Assembly: GCA_002104905.1 (NCBI GenBank)
Contig: MCFE01000573.1
Span: 1 to 56,823 of the forward strand
DNA from: Basidiobolus meristosporus CBS 931.73
Lineage: Eukaryota > Basidiobolomycota > Basidiobolomycetes > Basidiobolales > Basidiobolaceae
DNA length: 56,823 nt
Direction: 5' to 3'
Positions 35,606-45,696 of the stretch are shown piece after piece. The position numbers and the translations under genes are program-made. The notes beneath the pieces are model-generated. The model had not been told where the DNA came from. It searched no databases and saw only the letters and a program-made list of their open reading frames with translations. Each line of letters starts with the position of its first letter. Position 1 is the stretch's first letter.

Positions 35606-38600
35606 ATGCTCAAGTATCGTGATATTACAGTGCAACGGTTGGACAGATTCACTTCTAGAGACCAGTGGAAAGATGTTAACTTGCACGCGCAGCTATACCC
35701 GAAGGTTGCCGGCGGCGAGGAATATGTAAAATTGGAGGTGTTCTCCGTTCCGGAACTTCGGAGGATCCCGTTCGAAGAGGCGGCGAAAGGAGCGTTCGAC
35801 AAGGCTGAGGTGAATCAGCAGTTCGGTCCTTCTTGGGTACGAGTCCAGTTGTGTGGGTTTGACGAGATGGCCGGCCCTTTCTGATGTTTATTTCTCTCCA
35901 CCTTTAGTCCACCCACTGGTTCCGAATTCAAGTCAAAATACCAAGCGAATGGAAAGGAGAGAAGGTTGAATTCCATTGGGATGGGAATGGGGAAGGCTTG
36001 GTGTGGACTAAACATGGAGTCCCAGTGCACGGCTTAACAGGGGGAAGTAAGTTGCGTGCTCAAATCCTATATGTGTCCGTCCTCTAACCGTTCCTAGCTG
36101 GTGGCGATAGGAGAGTAGAATATGTGTTGGCAGAGGAGGCGCAAGGTGGCGAAGAAATGGAGTTTTATATTGAGCATGCATGCAATGGAATGTTTGGTAA
36201 TGGTGACGGCATTAGCGCCCCTGACCCGAATCGTACATATCGCCTGACCACTGCGCATCTGGTAACTGTGAACGAGACAGCAATTCAGTTGCTCTATGAT
36301 TTCCAAGTGATTCGGGCTATCGCTAAAGAGCTGCCGAAAGAATCTAATCAAGGCGCCAAGGCATTATACACCGCAAATGAGATCGTTAATGCTTTCCGTA
36401 GAGAGGATGTTGAGTCAATGAAGAGATGCCGAGAGATTGCCAAAGAGTTCTTCAAGAGCAGGAACGGTACAAGTCAGCATCGCATCACTGCTGTTGGCCA
36501 CTGTCATATTGATACCGCATGGCTTTGGCCTTATGACGAAACCAAGCGAAAAGTAGCTCGAAGCTGGTCCACGCAGTTGAGATTGATGGAGAAGTATCCG
36601 GAGTTTACGTTTGTGTGCTCACAAGCACAGCAATATGAATGGTTAGCGCACTATTATCCCGAATTGTTCAAGCAAGTACAAGAGAAAGCCAAATCAGGCC
36701 AATTTTTGCCGATTGGTGGCACATGGGTAGAGATGGATTGCAATGTCCCTAGTGGAGAAGCACTGTGTCGCCAGTTCCTGTTTGGGCAACGATTCTTTGA
36801 AAAGCACTTTGGCCACCGGTGCAAGATTTTCTGGTTACCGGACACATTTGGCTATTCTGCGCAGTTGCCACAAATCGTGCTACAATCGGGGCTCAAATAC
36901 TTTTTCACCCAGAAGTTGTCCTGGAATAATATCAACAAATTCCCCAACACTTCGTTTTACTGGAAAGGTATTGTGGAATGAGCAATGTGGCTTCATCCAG
37001 AACATTGTTGTTGATCCTTGCTACTTCAGGTTTGGATGGAAGTAAGGTGGTTACTCATATGGCACCTAGTGAGACGTACAACGCTCAAGCTGAGGTGAGC
37101 GAACTGCTGAACTCCGTGAAGAATAACCGCGATCTTCCGTATACCAACGAGAGTCTTTTGGTATTTGGAAATGGTGATGGCGGAGGCGGGCCATTGCCAG
37201 CCATGATTGAGCGCCTAAGGCGGATGGAAGATATTGATGGGTTGCCGAAGGTCACTATGGGCTCTGCTAATGACTTTTATGATCGCTTGGCCACTGAGTC
37301 ACGTGACATGGTGACTTGGAAGGGTGAGTTGTATTTCGAATTGCATAGGGGAACCTATACCTCTCATGCCAAGATCAAGAAGAACAACCGAACTTGCGAG
37401 TTGTTACTTCGAGAGATTGAGATGTTCGCTTGCATGAATCTTCTTCGAAAGAACAACTATCAATACCCGCAAGAGAAGCTTTCCAATTTGTGGAAATCCG
37501 TATTATTGAACCAGTTCCACGATGTCCTCCCTGGCTCGTCGATCGAATTGGTCTATATCGATGCTCGAAAGATCTACCAAGATGTCATTGTGGAGGCTTC
37601 GAAATTGCGCCAAGAAGCATTAGATGCCCTTTGCAAAGAAGGCAATGAGGCACAGAATGAATTGATGGTCTTCAACAGCCTGGCTTGGGATCGTACCGAA
37701 GTTCTCGCGGTTGAAAAGCTAACTGGGACCCAAGTGACCGGACAATCTTCTAAGGAGGGTGGTTTCAATTACATCTTGGCCAAGTCGGTCCCTGGTGCCT
37801 CCATTCATCCCATCGAAGTTACTGAGGTAACAGATCCCGTGAGTATCACCACCACTTCCGACGGTAGCTATGTCATGCACAACAAGAACATTGCTGCCAC
37901 CATAGATAACGAAGGTAGGCTTATAAGCTTGATAGACGTCGCGCTTGATCGGGAATTGGTCCCTGAAGGATCCTATGGCAACGTATTCAAGATCTTCGAT
38001 GATTGTCCGCTCTACTGGGATGCATGGGATGTCGAGATTTATCATCTGGAGAAGTGGGATTATGCTGGAAAGGGCGAAGTCAAATTGTTGGAAGAAGGAC
38101 CAATTCGTGGAGTTTTGGAGGTGAAATACCAGCTAACGCCGCGAAGTACCTGCATCCAAAGGATTATCCTTGATGCATCCTCATCCAGATTAGACTTTGA
38201 ATGTGAAGTCGAATGGAACGAGAATCGCCAATTCCTGAAGGTCGAGTTTCCATTTGATATCAGCTCAGATTTCGCCACATATGAAACACAATTTGGAGTA
38301 ATCCAGCGGCCCACACACACGAATACTAGCTGGGATATGGCCAAGTTTGAGGTGTGTGGTCACAAGTTTGCTGACTTGAGCGAGTATGGCTATGGCGTGG
38401 CCCTGCTAAACGACTCCAAATACGGTTACGCAGTTCATGAAAACATCATGAGGCTATCGTTAATCCGCGCACCCAAGGCGCCTGATGCTCATTGTGACAT
38501 TGGGCATCACGAGTTCCGATATGCCGTCTACCCGCATCGTGGCTCTTTCCTCGAGTCTGATGTTGTGCGGCAAGGCTACAACTTCAATGTCCCGTTGATT

Positions 38601-39038
38601 GCCAAGTAAGCATTCCGATATCTCTCCCATGTACAGTTGGGCGGCTGACTAACTCTCTCTATTTCCAGGCTCGCCGCCACAAATGGTATCCAAGAAACGA
38701 GCCCAAGAGCACCATCCTGCTTCTTTACTTTATCTAATGCGGACAACGTTGTGCTTGATACGGTGAAAAAGGCCGAAGACTCGGATGCCATCGTTCTTCG
38801 CTTCTACGAGGCATATGGAGGCCACGCGACACTAAGGGTCAACAGGTATGAACTTTGGTGAATTACATTGGTGTTTTCATGTCTAATCTTCGGACGGGTT
38901 TGAAGCTCGCTCTCTGTTAGACGGGCGACGTCATGCAACATTTTGGAGGAAGAGGGGGAGGAGTTGGAGTGGAATGATGGCCTGGAACTGAAGTTCACTG
39001 CCTTCCAACTACGCACCGTAAAGCTTGAACTGAATTGA
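35606..39038 (+). CDS. ams1: Alpha-mannosidase, glycoside hydrolase family 38 (vacuolar/cytosolic Ams1 type)
   Basis: Six exons, 35606-35836, 35908-36046, 36098-36967, 37030-38605, 38669-38845 and 38921-39038, give 1036 residues, the usual size for Ams1/MAN2C1. The N-terminal beta domain includes F-G-P-S-W-S-T-H-W-F and G-L-T-G-G-T. The GH38 catalytic part has the zinc-binding G-H-C-H-I-D-T-A-W-L-W-P (H260 and D262) and the nucleophile D372 in F-W-L-P-D-T-F-G-Y-S-A-Q-L-P-Q; L-N-Q-F-H-D-V-L-P-G-S-S-I and the beta-sandwich D-A-W-D-V-E-I-Y-H follow, with C-terminal H-E-F-R-Y-A-V-Y-P-H. No signal peptide is visible, consistent with direct cytosol-to-vacuole delivery in yeast. It hydrolyses terminal alpha-mannose from free oligosaccharides (family knowledge). 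Introns are 71, 51, 62, 63 and 75 bp; all phases join. The long open frame crossing the 36968-37029 intron is an artefact of in-frame reading. Confidence 0.97.
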
Positions 39039-40545
39039 TGAGGGGATCCCCTAGATACGCGTTTCTGCGTCAAGTGGATGTGGCAAGGAAGTTTGGCTGT
39101 ACCACATGAGCTCTTGATCGTATCGATTCTTAGCACCAGCACCAAAACTAACAGCACACCCGGATCAGCGATTACCATCTCCGGACACCGATAAATTTAA
39201 ACTAACATCTATTTTCAATAAATCACTTTCGACGTAACTAGAATGGACATATATGGGATATATCAGAAACGTCGATTCTCCTATCTGGAGGGACGGTACT
39301 AGATGGATTGGTGAAGTGCTGAGCAAAGTTCCCTAATCTGCCACTCGTCGACCCATCTAATTCGTGGAGATTGGGATGGAGCGGCGAGGATAATCGAGAT
39401 CACATTGGCAGATAGCGGATTCGTGTTTTAGCTATCGAGTTAAAAACCTTATCAGACTTGGTGCGATTGTTCTGTAGCAGATGGGTGATCACATCATAAT
39501 GCCATCAACACAACATACTCAATGATAGCTTATCGGGTTGTCCAGAAAGCCTCTTTCCATTTTGTGCAGAGCACGGGGGTATCTCCCCGATCGGATGCAT
39601 CGCAACAATCACAGGCGCAACGCCCCAAGTGCTGATAAACCACCTATGCAGCAAGCGATATCAAGGGCCTGAGTGAGCACGCCTGATCCACCCAACATTC
39701 GCTCACCACGTTTTGCGGCTCGTCACATGGTGGAGATACAGGTCTTTTTGAGGGCAGCTTGTCCGGTACGGTGCCGGAATGACGATGAGTCGTCTGGATG
39801 GCCGCTGTGCTGCTACTATTCTGTCTGTTCAGCATCCCTATTCTCCGGTAGGGTAGGTGTGGCCGGAACGTCCTGGGGGTGGATGAGCCTATCACGAGGG
39901 AGTCCCGTATCGACTGATAGTGGATGGGTGCTACGTCAACGTCTCCTGCCCCTTGGTAGATAGATCTATCAAGGTATAATCAATGGGGCACCGTGGGCCT
40001 CATTGGCCCGAGTTGTTTTCTACCACAGATATGCAGATATACTCCGCTCGACATTTCATGTGAGATGACCCAATTGATTGTTCGATAATAAGGTGATTCT
40101 TACACTTTCCGATGCATTCATTTGTTTTGACAGTTTCTAGTCAGGGATTAGGAAGCAAGCTGGACAGTAAGTTTTAATTAGCAGGATTGCCCACTGATCC
40201 GTCAATAAATGTCAGGATGATATAAGGGGTACTGCACTATTTGGGAAAGAGCCATCATGGGAATCAGTTCATTTAGCTGATCCATTAATAGAAGCATATT
40301 TACATTGTCCGCAATAGAGGCCTCGGCGTCCCGTGATTAGTCGCTATTTATCAGGATCATTTATTGCACTATGCCATCAAGATAACAAACGGTCCACTCG
40401 ATTTGCTTTAAATAGAACCCACCCTTGATCCACCCACAAGAATCTGTATCAGACTCTTCAACACCGTTACTTGGTTGCCATCCTGAACCTCGCCTTGGCC
40501 TCACTTCGTAACGCACATTATCGATCTGCCCACCCTACTCCCCCC
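39039..40545. other. Intergenic, nothing recognised
   Basis: About 1.5 kb. The plus frame 39673-39963 and its antisense partner show no motif. It should contain the cyclin promoter near its right end. No repeats were seen. Confidence 0.5.
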
Positions 40546-41064
40546 ATGCCTGAGAATCCCATGAATGCTTTACGACTTGATCGACTCCCTGGACAAGCCA
40601 CTTGGAGTCCAGTGCCGGACGCAGTGGTGGATCTTACCGCTGATTTCCTTGAGGCGTTGCCAGCACCCTACTCAACCACCACGCCCAAATCCCCATTGAA
40701 AAGTTTCGTTCACCGACTTGTGTGCCGCGGCAAGCTCACCACCAACATCCTGGTCGCCTCCCTCCTCTACTTGCACCGACACACTCGTCGCCGGGAAGCC
40801 CATGCGGCCCCAAGGTCCAGGCTTTCCAAGGAGCTACTCTTCCTTGTGTCGGTCATCACGGCCACCAAGTACCTCGAAGATCACCCTCTAACCACCTTCA
40901 AAGTCGTCAATATCATGAGGGAGCGCTGGGACTCCGCCGATGTCAACCAAGCGGAAAGAGAGTTCCTGGAGGATCTCCAGTACGGACTTTGGATTGACTC
41001 GGACGAGTTTCGGGAGTTCACCAAGTCCTTGCCATCGGAGCACTCTGCGGGCCAGTGCATGTAA
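40546..41064 (+). CDS. Cyclin-box protein, Pcl-like
   Basis: A 172-residue protein. The cyclin box spans about residues 45-160: L-K-S-F-V-H-R-L-V-C-R (helix 1), T-N-I-L-V-A-S-L-L-Y-L-H-R-H (helix 2, the cyclin 'aLlYl.R' pattern), S-K-E-L-L-F-L-V-S-V-I-T-A-T-K-Y-L-E-D (helix 3 with the conserved K-Y-L-x-D) and V-N-Q-A-E-R-E-F-L-E-D-L-Q-Y-G-L (helix 5 with the E-x-x-F-L pattern). This resembles Pho80/Pcl cyclins that partner Pho85-type CDKs in cell-cycle or nutrient control; the partner here is inferred. The ATG at 40546 was chosen as first in frame; the frame is open a little further up without an ATG, and an ATG at 40561 is an alternative. The gene is compact and GC-rich relative to its surroundings, with no introns seen. 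Confidence 0.8.
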   Translation: MPENPMNALRLDRLPGQATWSPVPDAVVDLTADFLEALPAPYSTTTPKSPLKSFVHRLVCRGKLTTNILVASLLYLHRHTRRREAHAAPRSRLSKELLFLVSVITATKYLEDHPLTTFKVVNIMRERWDSADVNQAEREFLEDLQYGLWIDSDEFREFTKSLPSEHSAGQCM

Positions 41065-42882
41065 AGTGGTGCGGACCCTTTATCCGGAGATGCCCTTACC
41101 TCGGAGAATCACGTGGACCCGATGGATCCCTTCAAGCATCCATGGCTCAGGCCACATTCTAGGTGGCATGCCGCTGCGTTAGGGGGTTCAGCACATCAGC
41201 CAGAGGCCGTCGCGTCGTGGCACCCTAACCAGATTCCTGCCTAACTTAACAAGATCCTTAACCTCCCTAATTAGTATATACACTTCATGAGAGTAATCCA
41301 ACCCAACCTCATCATCCCTAATATCGGTTGCCACCACCAACACTACCACCAAACTGGTTAGTTGATTTCAATAAATCCCTTATCCCGTGAGGCCCGACCA
41401 ATCGTGTGCCAAGTTCCCGATACGCTAGATCCTTCGGCGGAAGGCCGACCCCATTCGATGGTTCGGAAATCCCGTCGGGAATCCAGTGGGTGTGCTGCCC
41501 CCTCGAGCCAATGGCCTGGTGTGATCCGCCCGGTCTAATTTGGAACGCAGAAAGACATGGCGAAGTCTACGCGGCCGAGCACGTCGCTGGAGTTTCCGAC
41601 GGACAAGTGGCAGGTTCCAGATCGCAGCAGCAAGTTACCTCTCTCCGTCAGGATCCTGCCGATGGAAGATCTCCGATGATGTGGTCCCCAACCAGTGGGA
41701 GTGGGAGGGGTGAGGTCTCTGTAGCGGTCAAGGTTAACCAAGCAGCTCCTGCCAGTGGGCGGATAGACGGACACATCTGGTCAGGCCAAGTGGGATTTGC
41801 GTGGGTGTCCTCTTGGGATTGACATGTGAAATGCGAGGCCTGTGATCGATCAACACCACGACAATATACCCCCGAGGCCAATGCGGATCTCGCTGGCTGA
41901 GATGGCTTAGAAGGCCCAGCGGTTGGTGCCCTCAGAGATGGCCCTGGCGAAAGGGGATGCGATTGGTTGGCAACAAGACTTCCGGTATCTCTCGGCATGG
42001 GACCAAACCATCGAGGGGTGACACACCTCTGGATCGTGGCTAGGGGAGAGAGGCAAATCGTATCTTCACCAGTGTCTCATGAAATCAGGCCCTCCTAATA
42101 GATCCATGCGATGTTGATTTTCACATGCTGGACCAGCGACTTTTCATGCCATTGATTTCTCTCGTTTCCAGCATCATACGTGTCTTGTGGACAGTAACTC
42201 GGCATTGACCATAAGATAGGTGGCAGTTGGCCGACTCCTCGACACCAACGAGATAACGACAGACCTGGGTTCAAGGCACACGCTCGCCTGTCGTAGGGGA
42301 TTTTTTCGGATACCTCGTTAGCGATGTACCCTGAATCCATGGATGGCTTGATGGTTGGAAATCAATTGGACTTGAAGTGTTCATTCCCTACAAACAGATT
42401 GACGCCGCTCACTCCCTTGGCGATGATATATATCTGTCCCGATAGGTCAGGGTTACCACCGTGCCTTATGGTTTGTATGGCGAGATATCCCCGCACCTTG
42501 GTCAACATGTCGCCATGGTCTTGGAAGGGGCTTGTTGCTGACAAGGGGTCTGGCCTGGTGCCCATTGACTCAAGGACCACGTTCGCACGCTGTCAATGTC
42601 TGGAAAGCTCATCTGCACCTGGAATACCCTGCGGTGAAGGGAGATTTCCAATGGAGGTATTTTCGGGGTGATTGAAATGCTCTAACCATTCTAGGGCTTG
42701 ACATTCAAGACCTTGGGGAGTGAGGGGTATGGAAAACAGGAGGATTGGCATGATACCACAAGGTTGGCTTATTGTGTAGAGAAAGGATACTTGTAGGTGG
42801 ATCTCCCCTGGCTAATTTAAGAAGTCTACTACTATGATACTCTATGTCTAACAAATGCTCCATGATGGATACCACTTGAGAT
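41065..42882. other. Mostly non-coding; one possible minus-strand terminal exon
   Basis: About 1.8 kb between the cyclin and the transposon nest. On the minus strand about 42580-42362 encodes a coherent 70-odd residue C-terminus (includes G-D-M-L-T-K-V-R-G-Y-L-A-I-Q and Q-I-Y-I-I-A-K-G-V-S-G-V-N-L-F-V-G) preceded by a possible acceptor (TTGACAG). I recognise no family and see no partner exon. The plus frame 41406-41822 is not convincing. The rest shows nothing. Confidence 0.35.
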
Positions 42883-43094
42883 TGTTGTAAGAGTCTTGGA
42901 GATATTGGAAGTGATTGGGAGAACAAGTAGATTCTTGTTCTTGGGACCTTCCTTAACCTATTCTATGTGTTTGTTATGCCAAGACCATGTAAAAGTATAT
43001 ATACTACTTTTACATTCAATAAATCATTAAGTGAAAACCACATAATCTACTTGTCCTCCCAACCACTTCCAATATCTCCAAGAATCTTACAACA
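42883..43094. mobile_element. Fold-back / MITE-like element with 51-bp inverted arms
   Basis: Arms 42883-42933 and 43044-43094 are reverse complements at about 48 of 51 positions. The outer ends read TGTTGTAAG...CTTACAACA. The 110-bp core holds a second, perfect 10-bp inverted repeat (TGTAAAAGTA, 42988-42997, against 43005-43014), a TATA-like run and AATAAA. It encodes nothing. It could be a MITE, a fold-back element, or two head-to-head LTR fragments. No target duplication was obvious by eye. Confidence 0.65.
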
Positions 43095-43389
43095 GTATTT
43101 TGGTGAAAATATTCTAAGTGAATCCCAACAAGGAATTTGGTCAGTATCCCTAGGATTGGAAGGTAATGATCTAAGCAACCAAGTTAGGTGAATATTTAGG
43201 TGGAATTACAAACTTTTACAACAGAGATCTCATGTAAATGGTGGACTTAAATCTTCTGGGCTCATCTTACCCCAACATCATCCTAACAGCCTTTGCGCAG
43301 TCCTTTGCAGACTTTATTATGGCCATGTGGTGGCATCCTGCTGGGCCTGTATAGTGCTACAGTGCTAATTTACCAAATGGTATTTCATT
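43095..43389. other. AT-rich spacer inside the transposon nest
   Basis: About 300 bp without coding. Around 43347-43390 a roughly 40-bp block (ending TTTACCAAATGGTATTT) recurs in the same orientation near 45556-45595, just outside the copia remnant, so these may be flanking parts of one older element. Confidence 0.5.
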
Positions 43390-43830
43390 TTAGTCATCAG
43401 CTTGATAACTGGCTTCTCCAGGTGTAATGGTCAGTTTTGCTGTTGAGTGTGTGAGATCCAGGGGATTAAATCCATATCTCACAAACATAATTATTATCCA
43501 AACACCAACATATAGAACATCATCTTTCCACAGAGAGAGTGTGTAGAAGTCTGCATGCAATTGCAGCTTAGCAGGCAAGTTTTAAGCTATTGGTCAGCAT
43601 ATGGACTGAGCAAAAACTGGATATACTTAAGATAGAGGAAACTTGTTGGAGCAAAAGTTTTTCACTGGGAGCAATGCATACTCTTCTACAATATTGCAAA
43701 ACTAATCACCAAGTTGTACATGGGGCATTTTAAGCTAAATGAGCCCTTTGAGATACCGGAGAAATTTGAAAGAATTAGCAAGTTATGACAGAGTATTGGT
43801 TGTCCAAAGCACTTCTAGGTAAACATATGC
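43390..43830 (+). pseudogene. Tnp2-type transposase fragment, plus orientation
   Basis: This stretch matches the reverse complement of about 46690-47100 (the minus-strand Tnp2 remnant) with few differences; for example a block reading CTAAATGAGCCCTTTGAGAT is shared exactly. It encodes the same H-F-K-L-N-E-P-F-E-I-P-E-K-F-E piece of the transposase, with frame breaks and stops. It is therefore an inverted partial second copy of the neighbouring element, not a separate gene. Confidence 0.8.
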
Positions 43831-43929
43831 TTGGCCTCTATGGCACTCTAAGGCATTATTTGGCACTCATGGCTCAGTGTGGCACTATCCAATAGAACTA
43901 GTCTAATTGTTAATATTCTAGAATATCCT

Positions 43930-45080
43930 GAAATAATACAATAGGGCCTTTTGAACCTAAGTCTAAGCCTCTCAAGACCCTTCTCAACAATATTGTCTCA
44001 TTTGTAGCCTTACAGGATACCATATACTCTGCCTGAGTGGTCAAGAGTGCCATGGTTAATTGCTTTCTTGAATACCATGTAATAGCTCCTTTACAGCACA
44101 GAAAGGTGTATTCTGTGGTGGATCCTCTGCCTTCTGTACTTTGTCCTCAGTCTGACTCACAGTAGCCCAAAGAATTCTGTTCTGCATCCTTCTAGGTGTA
44201 CCTTGAGTAGAAACAAGCAGTTCATTTCAAGTAACCAAAATTCTGCTTGACTGCTGTAATACAATCAGGTCCATAGCTTGAATTATGCTGGCTGACAGCT
44301 CCCTCTAAGCATAAGTTATCTCATTGTGTTCCTGGCATGATATACTTCAGACTGCTGACCATAGACAAGTAAAGGAAGTCTGGGCTTTTGGATGGCACCA
44401 AGCTCACTTGACTTGGTTAAGCTTTGACCAAGTCAAAGTTTGTCTCCACTGGGGTAGCTGCCAGTTCACAGCCTTCCATTTGGTACTTCTTAGATATATC
44501 ATGAATATGCTTGAGCTGACTTGACAGCATTACTTCTTTGGAAACTGAAGGATACCAAATAAGAATCCATCTGGCAAATCCAGGCTTTTGGTGGTTGCTT
44601 CAGACCATATCAGTGTTTTCAAACTTGCAGACCAAATGGGGGTTATTTTGATCAACAAACCCATCAGGCTGGTCCATGTGCACATCCTCATCAGGTTCTG
44701 CACTCAAAAATGCAGTATTTGCATCTATCTGATGAATAAGCACCTGTATTTGGCTGCTATAGCTAATGCTGGCTTTATTGAACTAAACTTGACTTCTGGT
44801 GGAATGGTTTCAAGGTAGTCTGGCTCTTTTTATTGAGAGTATCCTATGGCCACAAATCTTGCTTTGTATTTCACATTTGTACCATCAGCTATATATTCTG
44901 TCTTGGAGACCCATCTGCATCAAATTGATTTATGGTTAAGTGGTATTTGGTGGAGTTGCCAGTTTTATTATTCCTCTGGGCCTAATATTCCTCTGCTGTT
45001 GCTGACCAGGAGAGCTTTTAGGACAGCTACTTATGGCTTCTTTTACAGTCTGGGGCTTATCAATATGGACTGAAAAGGCA
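43930..45080 (-). pseudogene. Ty1/copia-type Pol remnant (reverse transcriptase to RNase H)
   Basis: Read on the minus strand, successive blocks in shifting frames match copia Pol in the right order: C-R-W-V-S-K-T-E-Y-I-A-D-G, then Y-K-A-R-F-V-A-I-G-Y-S-Q near 44850; A-N-T-A-F-L with a D-E-D-V-H-M-D-Q-P-D-G-F-V-D block near 44660; K-K-Y-Q-M-E-G-C-E-L-A-A-T-P near 44480; and the RNase H end G-A-I-T-W-Y-S-R-K-Q-L-T-M-A-L, then T-T-Q-A-E-Y near 44050. Many stops and frameshifts make it dead. No LTRs were recognised around it. It lies between the two opposite Tnp2 pieces. Confidence 0.8.
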
Positions 45081-45696
45081 AGGTTTGAGTATGTATCCTC
45101 AATGATCTAGTAATTTAAGCTACCTGTAACCTGGTTAGATCTCCTACTTTGCAATACTACAATGCACACTTCTGGGTTCCCCATGGAAAATAATTTGATC
45201 CCACGGGTGGATCCAATCCAGATCATCCGTCAAGATCCCATTTAGAGACCATCATAATAACAGCAGCTTAGAGTTAGTGGCCCTCCTGACAATCTTATAA
45301 CAAGATCATGATGGTGTTTTGCAAATTTTACACCCAAATAAAGGGATAAAACTTGACAATTTTTGATTGGTGCTGTGACAATATTTGCATGCTATTGTTG
45401 CAGTCTTTCAACGCTCTATTACTATTTTAAGTGGATCCAGTTGGCCAGGACTTCCAATTGCCTTATATGGCAAGAAACTTGACAGTATTTTGACAGCCTC
45501 ACAGCAAGACTCTGATGACATTTTTTTGGCAGTATGACAGACTACCACTGGTTCTGTATAATGCTACTGTACCAATTTACCAAATGGTATTTGCTTTTTC
45601 TACCTCCCCTTGTGCAATTCATATATTCCACTGTAGCATAGCCTAACTTTATTTGCTTACCCACTACTACCTTGGGTATTCCACATATAGTTTGAA
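45081..45696. other. Non-coding transposon-nest sequence
   Basis: About 0.6 kb, AT-rich, no recognisable protein. It holds the second copy of the block ending TTTACCAAATGGTATTT (see 43095-43389). Confidence 0.5.

Noticed and set aside
36978-37029. Apparent N-terminus of a separate protein inside the mannosidase gene.
   Set aside because: It is the 62-bp intron read through; removing it restores the conserved GH38 sequence on both sides.
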